In this document: piece after piece, positions 45,287 through 54,201 of the stretch
How positions within the stretch are numbered: the stretch's first letter is position 1
Layout: each line of letters opens with the position of its first letter
NCBI RefSeq assembly: GCF_001767395.1
Contig: NZ_CP017014.1
Coordinates: 186,001-250,000 of the forward strand
Direction of reading: 5' to 3'
DNA length: 64,000 nucleotides
Source: Rhodococcus sp. WMMA185
Lineage (GTDB): Bacteria > Actinomycetota > Actinomycetes > Mycobacteriales > Mycobacteriaceae
Notes under the pieces: model-generated
Database searches by the model: none
What the model was told of the DNA's origin: nothing
Seen by the model: the letters and a program-made list of their open reading frames with translations, nothing else
Position numbers and translations under genes: made by a program

Positions 45287-45748
45287 ATGATGGTGATGAA
45301 GGAATACCCTGCGCAGGGCGCGGTTACCGACGATCTGGAGATCACGCGATCGTTGGTCGTTCCCGCCACGGAGCTGCACTGGCGGTTTTCCCGATCCAGC
45401 GGCCCGGGTGGCCAGGGAGTCAATACCACGGACTCGAGGGTGCAACTGGCCGTGAACATTTCGGCTTTGCCGGCGCTGTCGCCCGAGCAGATCGAATCCA
45501 TCCGGACTCGGCTGGCGCACAGGCTGGTTGACGGGGTGATTACCGTGACGGCATCCGACTCGAGATCGCAACTGCGCAATCGATGGGCAGCGCGGGCGCG
45601 AATGTCGGCATTGCTGAGAAATGCGCTCCTGATCGAACCGCGCAAGCGTCTTCCCACCACCGCGACCATGGGTTCGCGTCGACGAAGACTCGAGGACAAG
45701 AAACAGCGCGCCCAGACGAAGAACCTACGGAAGAAGCCGGAAATATAG
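45287..45748 (+). CDS. arfB: ArfB/YaeJ-type peptidyl-tRNA hydrolase (alternative ribosome rescue)
   Basis: 153 residues. The release-factor GGQ motif is in SSGPGGQGVNTTDSRVQL (about residues 37-54), and the C-terminus is a long basic tail of RRRRLEDKKQRAQTK type that enters the empty mRNA channel. It frees nascent chains from stalled ribosomes. GAGAAGG precedes the first of four close start codons (ATG ATG GTG ATG), so the exact start is uncertain by a few residues. Confidence 0.9.
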   Translation: MMVMKEYPAQGAVTDDLEITRSLVVPATELHWRFSRSSGPGGQGVNTTDSRVQLAVNISALPALSPEQIESIRTRLAHRLVDGVITVTASDSRSQLRNRWAARARMSALLRNALLIEPRKRLPTTATMGSRRRRLEDKKQRAQTKNLRKKPEI

Positions 45749-45804
45749 GGCTGCCTTCACGGGCAAACGGATGATTCTGGCCGCGGCACCGATCATGGAA
45801 CGCG

Positions 45805-47307
45805 TCAGCCGTTGGGTTGGGTCTTCAACAGGTTTGCGAAGGTGCTCTTCAGCTGTGGGTAGAGGGACGCGAAGACACGGTATTGCGCCTCATATGCCTC
45901 GGATGTCGCGCTGCGCGGCCTATACGATTGAGCGACGGGAAAGAGCCCCGGCGGTGCGTACGTGTCGTACCAACCCAGTTTGTGTCCGGCGATGATGGCG
46001 GCGCCGCGCGTCGCGGCATTCTCCGGCTCGGCGACCACCTCGAGGTCACGTGCCAGGACATCTGCCAGTATCTGCATCCAGACCGCCGACTTGGCGCCGC
46101 CGCCGACGACATACAACGTCTCCGCCGTCGTCCCCAACACCTCGAAGAGCGATCGATAGGCAAAGCAGACGCCTTCCATGACGGCCCGTATGAGGTCGGC
46201 GTGCGTGGTCTGATGGGAGATTCCGATATAACAGGCGCGGGCGTGGGGATCGCGAAATGGGGAACGTTCACCGGTCAGGTATGGCAGGTAGATGACACCG
46301 TTGCTGCCGACCGGTGCAGCCGCCGCAGTTGCGTTGAGCTCCGCATAGCCGCTTCCGTGTGCTACCTCGTCGCGCACCCAATCCAGATTGCCGCCTGCGG
46401 TGAGCATGGGCGCGACCTGGATGAATCGTTGTTGGTCGGGATGGCGCAGGGTGAAGATACCGGCTTCGGCGCTGGAGGCCGAAGACTGAACAGTGTCAAG
46501 CAAAGTGGATGCGATCCAGCCAGTGGTGCCGAGGTAGCAGTAGGAGCGATTCGGTTCGCCCGCACCGACACCCGCCGTCTTGGCTGCCAAGTCGCCCGCA
46601 CCGGCGAAGACAGGCAGTCCTGCCGGCAGCGCAAGTGTCTGCGCGGCAGCAGCTGTCAGCGTCCCGATGCATTCGTGAGCCGCGAACAGCGGAGGTAGCT
46701 TGTGCGCATCCAACCCCAAGCGTTCCAAGAGGTCGGTCGCCCACATGTTGTTCCGTAAATCGAGCAGACCGGTGGTGCTGGCCGTCGTGTAATCGCAGCT
46801 GGCGACACCGCAGAGCTTCCAGGCAATGTAGCTGTGTGCGCCGAGGAGAATCGTTCGTGCCGCGGCCAGTCGATCTGCTTCGTGCCCCCGCAGCCACCGC
46901 CACTTCGCCAACAGGCTCGCCGCATCCTGCGTATTGCCGGTGATGCGCAACAACTCGTCGTTGCCGATATGCGCGGCGATTGTCTTGGCTTCGCGCTGCG
47001 CACGCGTATCCGAGTAAAGAATGGCGCGCCCAATCGAGTCGTCCGCGCCTATGAGGATCAGGTCTTGCATCTGGCCGGTCAGCGTAATTCCGGCCAGATC
47101 CTGCGCCGACAGGTCGACCATCTGCCGAAGCTGAGCCAGCGAGTCTCGGGTCGCCTGCCACCATGCGCTGGGCTCCTGCTCGATTCGAGCACCGTCAGCG
47201 TAGGTCTCATAGCCCGCATATCCGCTGGCCAGCAGCCGACCATCCTGCGCGACGAGCGCGGCCTTGGTGCCTGTGGTGCCTATGTCGAGCGCGATGAGAG
47301 TTTGCAC
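45805..47307 (-). CDS. FGGY-family carbohydrate kinase, xylulokinase-like
   Basis: 500 residues. N-terminal phosphate loop LIALDIGTTGTKAAL, the central ITLTGQMQDLI strand, and the C-terminal adenosine loop VVGGGAKSAVWMQILADVL are complete. Similar to xylulose kinases, though FGGY substrates cannot be read from sequence. GTG at 47307 chosen because it begins VQTLIALDIG; a TTG at 47376 would overlap the upstream gene. Last gene of an operon with a guanidine-modifying enzyme and an MHS transporter. Confidence 0.85.
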   Translation of the reverse strand: MQTLIALDIGTTGTKAALVAQDGRLLASGYAGYETYADGARIEQEPSAWWQATRDSLAQLRQMVDLSAQDLAGITLTGQMQDLILIGADDSIGRAILYSDTRAQREAKTIAAHIGNDELLRITGNTQDAASLLAKWRWLRGHEADRLAAARTILLGAHSYIAWKLCGVASCDYTTASTTGLLDLRNNMWATDLLERLGLDAHKLPPLFAAHECIGTLTAAAAQTLALPAGLPVFAGAGDLAAKTAGVGAGEPNRSYCYLGTTGWIASTLLDTVQSSASSAEAGIFTLRHPDQQRFIQVAPMLTAGGNLDWVRDEVAHGSGYAELNATAAAAPVGSNGVIYLPYLTGERSPFRDPHARACYIGISHQTTHADLIRAVMEGVCFAYRSLFEVLGTTAETLYVVGGGAKSAVWMQILADVLARDLEVVAEPENAATRGAAIIAGHKLGWYDTYAPPGLFPVAQSYRPRSATSEAYEAQYRVFASLYPQLKSTFANLLKTQPNG

Positions 47308-47342
47308 TGGATGTTCGCTTCCGTCAGGGGCTTCGACGCTGC

Positions 47343-48323
47343 CTACCAGTCGCGTTGTAACTCCATAGTGCTGCAATGCAAGCTTCCGCCGTTCTTTTGG
47401 ATCTCGTCGTACTCAACCGGGATGGTCTCTACGTTGAACTTTGACGTGAGAAGCTCGGCGGTGCGTGGCAGATGAGCACCGATCACCACCTTTCGAGGAG
47501 CGATGGTCAAGGAGTTGACTGCCCACTCCTCGCCCCGCGGCACCTCTACCGTCTCGATTCCGAGCCGGTTCAACTCGACGATGAATTCGTAGGGAAGTTC
47601 CGCGCTCTCGACGAGTGCCAGATCATGATCGAGCATGACCATGCTTCCGTCGATATGAATGCAGTACCCCGGCAACGGAACTTCGATGACATCCATTCCG
47701 ACGGCCTCGAGATGCCGGCGGATGTGAAGAAAACCCTCATGGTTGCACCGAATTGATGTACCGAATGCCGCTAAGTCGGGGCGAAGCTTCACGAAACTGC
47801 CGCCTTCCGCCACGGCGGTACCGGTGAGCGTGCCGAGAATGGGCATTCCCGCTGCGGCGACGGTCCGAGTGATCGATTGTTCTTCGCCCCGTCGCATCCG
47901 GGGGGCAAGGCGCAGAATGACTGCACCGCCGGGCACGGTGATCAGTGGATCGCGCGTGTAGATCGACTTCGTAAACGTCTCGGGAAGTTCGGGAGCCATC
48001 AGCACTTCGATTCCCTCGCTCTCGAGGGTGTCGACGTAGCCCGCGTACTGGGCGACGAGTTTTTCCCAGTCGGGCGCGTTGCGGTCCCTCCAGTACCAGC
48101 TTCCTGCGGGATCGATGCAGGCTTGGAGCTCTTCGCTCCAGGCATCCGGGCGAATATTGCGCAGACCAGGGTTCGGCGGCCGCATGAGGACCGTGCGGAG
48201 CTGGCTCACCTCATCTGCCGCTCCCCAGGCGCGCCCCCAGTTGGAGCGAAGTTCTTCACGGTCGAGAAACCCGGGTTCGGGCTCGGGTCCGAGAACTTCA
48301 TGAACATTCTTTGGATTCGACAT
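47343..48323 (-). CDS. Guanidine-modifying enzyme (amidinotransferase / deiminase superfamily)
   Basis: 326 residues, pentein fold. Catalytic residues: C317 in GGSLHCSTMEL near the C-terminus, H223 in CIHIDGSM and acidic residues in IYTRDPLI. The family includes arginine deiminase, dimethylarginine hydrolase and arginine:glycine or inosamine-phosphate amidinotransferases. GGSLHC is closest to hydrolase or amidinotransferase types, but substrate is open. Middle gene of the operon: 65 bases after the transporter, 35 before the kinase. Confidence 0.82.
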   Translation of the reverse strand: MSNPKNVHEVLGPEPEPGFLDREELRSNWGRAWGAADEVSQLRTVLMRPPNPGLRNIRPDAWSEELQACIDPAGSWYWRDRNAPDWEKLVAQYAGYVDTLESEGIEVLMAPELPETFTKSIYTRDPLITVPGGAVILRLAPRMRRGEEQSITRTVAAAGMPILGTLTGTAVAEGGSFVKLRPDLAAFGTSIRCNHEGFLHIRRHLEAVGMDVIEVPLPGYCIHIDGSMVMLDHDLALVESAELPYEFIVELNRLGIETVEVPRGEEWAVNSLTIAPRKVVIGAHLPRTAELLTSKFNVETIPVEYDEIQKNGGSLHCSTMELQRDW

Positions 48324-48388
48324 ATGAACTGCTCCGTTGTTCTATCTGTTTCATCTGTTCTATCCCAGTCGTTTCGTGAAGAGCGCTG

Positions 48389-49693
48389 TCAGTCGTCGAG
48401 GAGAACTGGGCGGCGCTTCGCCGAAGCAAAAGATACGAGTGTGACCAGGGAGAGTATTACTAGAATTGAACCTGTCCACCATATCGAATCATTTGTGATG
48501 TCCAAGACGAAGGTGGCCACGAACGGGACGAGTCCGGCTATAACACCCGCCAGGCTGTACGCGATTCCGGTAGCCGTCTGGCGCACGTGTGCAGGGAATA
48601 GACCATTCAGGACTTCACCACACGCCGCATACGAAATGGAAATCAGCGCGGAACCGGCAATCATTGCGAATGCGACAGTGTTCTGCGTGCCCCCTACCAC
48701 GATTGCGAAGATGGGAAGGGCGAATATGGTAGATGCGGTCGCTCCGAGCAGTCCGACATTTACGCCACCAATGCGATTGGCAAGCAACCCCCACCCCAAG
48801 AACAGCACTACGTTTGTCGCCGATCCGATGAGCGAGGCATTCAGGAGCGGTGTTGGATCCAACCCCAGTTCACGGGTGGCGTAGTTGAGGACGAACGTGT
48901 TGACGAAGTAGTACCCGGCAACTCCCAGTGCAGCAACGCCGATTCCGATGAGCAGGGGATTCTTGTGTGTTCGGGCAACCATACCCAGTGGGGCCGAGTG
49001 CTTCTCTGATTCCGCCAGTTCGGCCGCCGAGGCTTCGGGCAGCGCACGCCGAAGCCAGACGACGATGAGCATGAATGGTAGTGCCATGATAAATGGCACT
49101 CTCCAACCCCAGTCAGAAAATGCCTCCGTGGTGAGCACGGCGGTCAGGACACTGAACGTAACGGTTCCGATGAGAATTCCCGCCGGATTTCCGAGCTGCG
49201 GGAGCATTGCATAGAAGCCTCGCTTCCCTGACGGAGTCTGCTCGGTGATCATTGCGGACGCTCCGCTCCACTCGCCTCCCATCGCGATCCCCTGTACGAG
49301 GCGCAGGCACACCAACAGGATCGCAGCCGTAATTCCTATCGAATGAGAACCGGGAATGAATCCGACCAGAGACGTTGAAATCCCCATCATCCAGATCGTG
49401 ATCATCAAACTTCTCTTGCGACCGACTCGGTCCCCGATATGGCCGAAGATAATCGCGCCGAGTGGGCGTGCAACGAATCCAATCGCGAAGGTCGCAAACG
49501 CAGCGAGCGCGCCCGCTACCGGATCTTCGGACGGGAAGAAGACGTCACCGAAGACCAGGGCCGCGGCGGTTCCGAACAAGTAGAAGTCGTACCACTCCAT
49601 CGCTGTGCCCGTGAACGCAGCCAGGGCAATGCGCCGATGTTTTCCTCCCTGCACTGTCGCGCGGGGACTCTTTGCGTCTGTATAGACCTCCAC
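48389..49693 (-). CDS. MFS transporter, metabolite:H+ symporter (MHS/ProP-like)
   Basis: 434 residues, 12 membrane helices. N-terminal AFTGTAMEWYDFYLFGTA and the loop GDRVGRKRS are diagnostic of the MHS family, which takes up dicarboxylates, betaine, shikimate and the like. Start GTG at 49693 with AAAGG upstream. First gene of the operon with the guanidine-modifying enzyme and FGGY kinase; likely imports their substrate. Confidence 0.88.
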   Translation of the reverse strand: MEVYTDAKSPRATVQGGKHRRIALAAFTGTAMEWYDFYLFGTAAALVFGDVFFPSEDPVAGALAAFATFAIGFVARPLGAIIFGHIGDRVGRKRSLMITIWMMGISTSLVGFIPGSHSIGITAAILLVCLRLVQGIAMGGEWSGASAMITEQTPSGKRGFYAMLPQLGNPAGILIGTVTFSVLTAVLTTEAFSDWGWRVPFIMALPFMLIVVWLRRALPEASAAELAESEKHSAPLGMVARTHKNPLLIGIGVAALGVAGYYFVNTFVLNYATRELGLDPTPLLNASLIGSATNVVLFLGWGLLANRIGGVNVGLLGATASTIFALPIFAIVVGGTQNTVAFAMIAGSALISISYAACGEVLNGLFPAHVRQTATGIAYSLAGVIAGLVPFVATFVLDITNDSIWWTGSILVILSLVTLVSFASAKRRPVLLDD

Positions 49694-49863
49694 AGTGTGG
49701 CCTTTCGCTGCAAGATCAGTCGACGACGTCGGCTCGCCTCGTTTCACCGGTGATGCGTCCCGTCATGATCCAGGCTTTCCCACACGTGTCGTGGTCAATA
49801 AACACACGTTGTCTGAGCCGACCACCTGCGACAACCGCTATTCGCCCACGTTTTGAGCGCGAT

Positions 49864-49881
49864 GATGTGCACCTGCACATC
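49864..49881. promoter_or_regulatory. Inverted repeat GATGTGC-ACCT-GCACATC
   Basis: 7-bp arms in the 252-base gap between propeller gene A (stop at 49946) and the MFS start at 49693. Either an operator for the transporter operon or a weak terminator. An ACACGTGT palindrome also lies at 49782. Confidence 0.35.
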
Positions 49882-49945
49882 TCTGTTGAATCGTGGGCCG
49901 CCGATCAGTGCGCTGATGTCAGGATTCGTCTGCGATCCGATCCGA

Positions 49946-51010
49946 TCAGGACGGCCACGCCAGTGAGCCGAGGCTGCCGAGCGATCCCGTCGACTGTGCT
50001 TGTTCGATCGCGATCACCGACACTGAATGGCCCGAGTAGTTGGTGACGTAGGCGTGGGTACCGCTGGGAGTGATCGCCACCCCGTACGGGCCGTTGCTGA
50101 TGTCGATGGTGGTGGCGGTGTGGGTGGCGGTGTCGATCACTGACACGGTGTCGCCGTAGAGGTTGGTGACATAGGCGTGGGTGCCGTCGGGGGTGATCGC
50201 CACTCCGGACGGGCCGTGGCCGACGTCGATTGTGGTGGTGACGGTGTGGGTGGTGGTGCCGATTACCGACACGGTGTTGTCGGCGCTGTTGGTGATGTAG
50301 GCGTGGGTGCCGTCGGGGGTGATCGCAACCGCTTTTGGTTTGTCTCCGACGTCGATTGTGGTGGTGACGGTGTGGGTGGTGGTGTCGAGCACCGACACGG
50401 TGTTGTCGTAGAGGTTGGTGATGTAGGCGTGGGTGCCGTCGGGGGTGATCGCCACATCGCCCGGGCCGTTGCCGATGTCGATGGTGGTTGCGGTGTGGGC
50501 GGTGGTGCCGATTACCGACATGGTGTTGTCGGCGCTGTTGGTGACGTAGGCGTGGGTGCCGTTCGGGGTGATTGCCACCCCGACGGGCTTTTGGCCGACG
50601 TCGATGGTGGTGATGGCGTGGGTGGTGGTGTCGAGCACCGACACGGTGTTGTCGTAGTAGTTGGTGATGTAGGTGTGGGTGCCGCCCGGGGTGATCGCCA
50701 CATCGCCCGGGCCGTTGCCGACCTCGATGGTGGTTGCGGTGTGGGCGGTGGTGTCGATCACCGACACCGAATCGCCGCCGTGATTGATCGCATAGGCGTG
50801 GGTGCCGCCGGGGGTGATCGCCACCCCGACTGGATAGTCCCCGACATCGATGGTTGTGGTGACGGTGTCGGCATGCGTGGTCGGGGCGGCCGCTAGCACC
50901 AGTCCCGCCGCGAGGGCGACGGCGAGGCTTACTGTGCGTCGTTGCCCAGTGCGGTACCCCGACTCCGTGCAACCGCCGCGATGGGGTGATTCGACTGTGG
51001 TGTGCGACAT
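49946..51010 (-). CDS. Secreted seven-bladed YVTN beta-propeller A
   Basis: 354 residues. A basic N-terminus and an Ala/Leu core form a signal peptide cleaved near THA-DTV. Seven repeats of about 41 residues follow, each TTIDVGxxPxGVAITPxGTHAYxTN..SVSVxDTTTH, giving a seven-bladed propeller. A short linker and the tail GSLGSLAWPS end the protein. The leader AAGGAGTCCGATCACG before the ATG is shared with propeller B. YVTN propellers bind proteins or glycans; no catalytic site is visible. Confidence 0.88.
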   Translation of the reverse strand: MSHTTVESPHRGGCTESGYRTGQRRTVSLAVALAAGLVLAAAPTTHADTVTTTIDVGDYPVGVAITPGGTHAYAINHGGDSVSVIDTTAHTATTIEVGNGPGDVAITPGGTHTYITNYYDNTVSVLDTTTHAITTIDVGQKPVGVAITPNGTHAYVTNSADNTMSVIGTTAHTATTIDIGNGPGDVAITPDGTHAYITNLYDNTVSVLDTTTHTVTTTIDVGDKPKAVAITPDGTHAYITNSADNTVSVIGTTTHTVTTTIDVGHGPSGVAITPDGTHAYVTNLYGDTVSVIDTATHTATTIDISNGPYGVAITPSGTHAYVTNYSGHSVSVIAIEQAQSTGSLGSLGSLAWPS

Positions 51011-51248
51011 CGTGATCGGACTCCTTCGAAGGACGAAACGGCGCCTGGGTACCGGAATTCACGGGGCTCAGCACGCGCGGGGCACCGCGAGATGGAAACC
51101 GAAAAGTCTTCCTGTGCGAGGCGGACTTTACGGGACCTACCGGCGCAGTGCGGGATATTCGTGCCGTTCGGCATGTCCCGCAGCGGTTGGGGCGCACAGG
51201 CTTTGCTTGCGAGCGCCAAGATCGGGTGCGGTGGTTCGAACCTGTGGG

Positions 51249-52574
51249 TCAGGAGGGCCAGGCCAACGAGCCGAGGCTGCCGCTGGACCCGGTCGACGGC
51301 GTGTCCGTGATGTCGAGGGTGACGGGCAGGTAGGCGTCGTCACCGATGCCGTTGATCGCGGTGACCGTGAATGCGAACTTCCCTGCGGCAGTGGGGGTGC
51401 CGGACAGGACACCATCGGCACTGATAGTAAGCCCATCGGGCAGGGGTCCGGCGGTGAAGGTGGTGGTGGGTTCAGGCTCTCCGGTCAGGGTGAAGGCGTA
51501 CTCGTAGGGCTGCCCGACGACACCGACCGGGGGTGTGCCGGTCAGCGTTGGTGCCGCGTCGATCGCGAGCACCGACACCGTGTCGTCGTTGCTGTTGGTG
51601 ATATAAGCGTGGGTGCCGTTGGGGGTAATCGCCAGCCCGGTCGGGTCGTCGCCGACGTCGATGGTGTCTGTGACGGTGTTGGTGGCGGTGTCGAGTACCG
51701 ACACCGTGTTGCCAAGGGTGTTGGTGACGTAGGCGCGGGTGCCGTCGGGGGTGATCCCTACCGCGCTCGGGGAGTTGCCGACGCCGATGGTGGTGGCAAT
51801 GGTGTTGGTGGTGGTGTCGATCACCGACACAGTGTTGTCGCTGCTGTTGGTGATGTAGGCGTGGTTGCCGTTGGGGGTGATCGCTACCCCGTACGGTCCG
51901 TCGCCGACGTCGATGGTGGTGGTGACGGCGTTGGTTCCAGTGTTGATCACCGACACCGTGTCGCTGGAGGCATTGGTGATGTAGGCGTGGTTGCCGTTGG
52001 GGGTGATCGCTACCCCGTACGGTCCGTCGCCGACGTCGATGGTGGTGGTGACGGTGTTGGCTCCAGTGTTGATCACCGACACCATGTCGCGGGTGAGGTT
52101 GGTGATGTAGGCGTGGTTGCCGTCGGGGGTGATCGCCACTCTCAGCGGATAGCTGCTGACATCGATGGTGGTGGCGGTGTGGGTGGTGGTGTCGAGCACC
52201 GACACCGTGCCGCCACCGAAGTTGGTCACGTAGGCGTGGGTGCCGTCGGCTGTGATCGTCACGTCGTGCGGTTCGTCGCCGACGTCGATCGTGGTGACGT
52301 CGTGGGTGGTGGTGTCGATCACCGACACCGAGTTCGAGTCTCGGTTGGCGACGTAGGCGTGGGAGCCGTCGGGGGTAATTGCGACGCCGTCCGGGCCGCT
52401 GCCGACGCCGATGGTGGTGGTGACGGTGTCGGCGTGCGCGGCAGGGACGGCTGAGAACATCAGCCCCGCAGCCAGGGCGGCGACCATACCCACGGCGCGC
52501 TCTTGCCCGGTGCCGGGTTCCGCATCCGGGCGACCGACGAGACGGGGATAGTCAGCAATGGTGTTGCGCGACAT
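51249..52574 (-). CDS. Secreted YVTN beta-propeller B with C-terminal Ig-like domain
   Basis: 441 residues. Signal peptide cleaved near AHA-DTV, seven propeller repeats as in A, then an extra domain of about 90 residues starting APTLTGTPPVGVVGQPYEY. This is a putative-Ig (He_PIG/cadherin-like) domain with GLPDGLTISADG-type strands. The tail is again GSLGSLAWPS. Upstream AAGGAGTCCTATCACG. Middle gene of three, 70 bases after propeller C. Confidence 0.87.
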   Translation of the reverse strand: MSRNTIADYPRLVGRPDAEPGTGQERAVGMVAALAAGLMFSAVPAAHADTVTTTIGVGSGPDGVAITPDGSHAYVANRDSNSVSVIDTTTHDVTTIDVGDEPHDVTITADGTHAYVTNFGGGTVSVLDTTTHTATTIDVSSYPLRVAITPDGNHAYITNLTRDMVSVINTGANTVTTTIDVGDGPYGVAITPNGNHAYITNASSDTVSVINTGTNAVTTTIDVGDGPYGVAITPNGNHAYITNSSDNTVSVIDTTTNTIATTIGVGNSPSAVGITPDGTRAYVTNTLGNTVSVLDTATNTVTDTIDVGDDPTGLAITPNGTHAYITNSNDDTVSVLAIDAAPTLTGTPPVGVVGQPYEYAFTLTGEPEPTTTFTAGPLPDGLTISADGVLSGTPTAAGKFAFTVTAINGIGDDAYLPVTLDITDTPSTGSSGSLGSLAWPS

Positions 52575-52644
52575 CGTGATAGGACTCCTTCGACGGATAA
52601 GGGGTGCCTGGGCGGAGGCATTTCTGGTGGTCCGAGCCTGTTGA

Positions 52645-53706
52645 TTAGGACGGCCAGCTCAGTGAGCCGAGGCTGCCGAATGACGACCGTGACTCCTCGA
52701 TCGCGATTACCGACACCGTGTTGTTGTTGTTGTTGGTGACGTAGGCGTGGGTGCCGTCTGGGTTGATCGCCACCCCGGTCGGTCCGTCGCCGACGTCGAC
52801 GGTGGTGGCGACGGTGTGGGTGGTGGTGTCGAGTACCGACACCGCGTCGCCGCTGTTGTGGGTGATGTAGGCGTGGGTGCCGTCGGGGTTGATCGCCACC
52901 CCGGTCGGTCCGTCGCCGACGTCGATCGCGGTGACGGTGTGGGTGGTGGTGTCGAGTACCGACACCGCGTCCCCGTTGGTGTGGGTGACGTAGGCGTGGG
53001 TGCCACGGGGAGCAATCGCCACATCGATCGGGTTGCGGCCGACGTCGACGGTGGTGATGACGGTGTGGTTGGTGGTGTCGAGCACCGACACCGCGTGGCC
53101 GCTGTTGTGGGTGATGTATGCGCGGGTGCTGTCGGGGGTGATCGCCACCTCGTTCGGTCCGTCGCCGACGTCGATCGTGGTGACGTCGTGGTTGGTGGTG
53201 TCGATTACCGACACCGTGTTGCTTCGGAGGTTGGTGACGTAGGCGCGGGTGCCGTCGGGGGTGATCGCCACCGCGGACGGGTCGTCGCCGACGTCCATCG
53301 CGGTGACGTCGTGGGTGGTGGTGTCGATTACCGACACCGTGTTGCTTCGGAGGTTGGTGACGTAGGCGCGGGTGCCGTCGGGGGTGATGGCCACGTCGAA
53401 CGGTAGGTTCCCGACGTCGATGGTGGTGACGTCGTGGGTGGTGGTGTCGATTACCGACACCGTGTTGCTGAGGGTGTTGGTGACGTAGGCGTGGGTGCCG
53501 TCGGGGGTAATTGCGACCCCGTCCGGGCCTTTGCCCACGTCGATCGTGGTGGTGACGGTGTCGGCGTGCGCAGCCGGAGTTGCCGTGAGCATCAGCCCCA
53601 CAGCCAGGGCAGCGACCAACCCTGCCGTTTGCCGTGGCCCGGTCCGGGGCTCTGCCCTCTGGCTACCTACACGACCGGACGGGTCGACAATGGTGGTGCG
53701 TGACAT
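52645..53706 (-). CDS. Secreted seven-bladed YVTN beta-propeller C
   Basis: 353 residues. Signal peptide cleaved near AHA-DTV, seven repeats, tail GSLGSLSWPS. ATG at 53706 (MSRTTIVDPSG) chosen by comparison with A and B, which start at the same place; the spacing of its weaker GAGGGGG site is also the same. A TATAGT -10-like hexamer is at 53748-53753. First gene of the tandem set. Confidence 0.86.
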   Translation of the reverse strand: MSRTTIVDPSGRVGSQRAEPRTGPRQTAGLVAALAVGLMLTATPAAHADTVTTTIDVGKGPDGVAITPDGTHAYVTNTLSNTVSVIDTTTHDVTTIDVGNLPFDVAITPDGTRAYVTNLRSNTVSVIDTTTHDVTAMDVGDDPSAVAITPDGTRAYVTNLRSNTVSVIDTTNHDVTTIDVGDGPNEVAITPDSTRAYITHNSGHAVSVLDTTNHTVITTVDVGRNPIDVAIAPRGTHAYVTHTNGDAVSVLDTTTHTVTAIDVGDGPTGVAINPDGTHAYITHNSGDAVSVLDTTTHTVATTVDVGDGPTGVAINPDGTHAYVTNNNNNTVSVIAIEESRSSFGSLGSLSWPS

Positions 53707-54201
53707 CGTGATGGGACCCCCTCGAACAGTCATTCCAGCGGGTGGGGACTATACGGGGACCATCAATGCGACGCGGCCTATTCGTCCGGATCGGCATGTT
53801 CTGCAGTGAGGAAGGTCACGGGGTTTCGCGCTGCTGCCTACCCGCCCCAGAGGGGAGCCGATGTGGGAATAGTTGAGCGAGAATGCTGTTCGAAGAACCG
53901 GCGGTCGAGATAGCCCGATTCGCAATTCTCGGACCGCGCCCAGTCGGCGATCCACGATGAGGTCGACAACCGACAACGCCGCCAACAAACTTGTGGGGCA
54001 ACGTGAGTGGTGCGGTATCTCTGGCAAAGGTTTGATGGTTCGACGTTGAACTCGGGCGCCGTCAAAAACGTGTAGAGATACCGCGGGCACCTCACCGTTC
54101 CTTGGGCCCGGTTGAGGCCGATTTTGCAGCTCCTGAGCCGAACAGCCCCTAGCAGAATAGGCTGGAAGGAGGTGGGGCCTGACTCGGCTGGGAAGGTTCT
54201 G
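53707..54201. other. 495-base gap between propeller C and the XdhC gene
   Basis: Holds the propeller C promoter, the widely spaced inverted repeat at 54012-54084 and the GGAAGG ribosome site of the XdhC gene. Several open frames exist but none has the codon bias or homology of a gene. It may contain decayed sequence. Confidence 0.45.
54012..54084. repeat. 11-bp inverted repeat, 51-base spacer
   Basis: GCGGTATCTCT at 54012-54022 and AGAGATACCGC at 54074-54084, exact. Too far apart for a simple operator; could be the end pair of a small element or a looped regulatory site. Confidence 0.4.

Noticed and set aside
50850-52454. 534-codon open frame with Gly/Val/Asp repeats on the + strand
   Set aside because: Antisense reading of the propeller repeats; repetitive look comes from the blades of the real genes.
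53750-54201. Possible gene in the gap before the XdhC gene (for example the 146-codon minus-strand frame)
   Set aside because: No ribosome site, poor composition and no recognisable motif.
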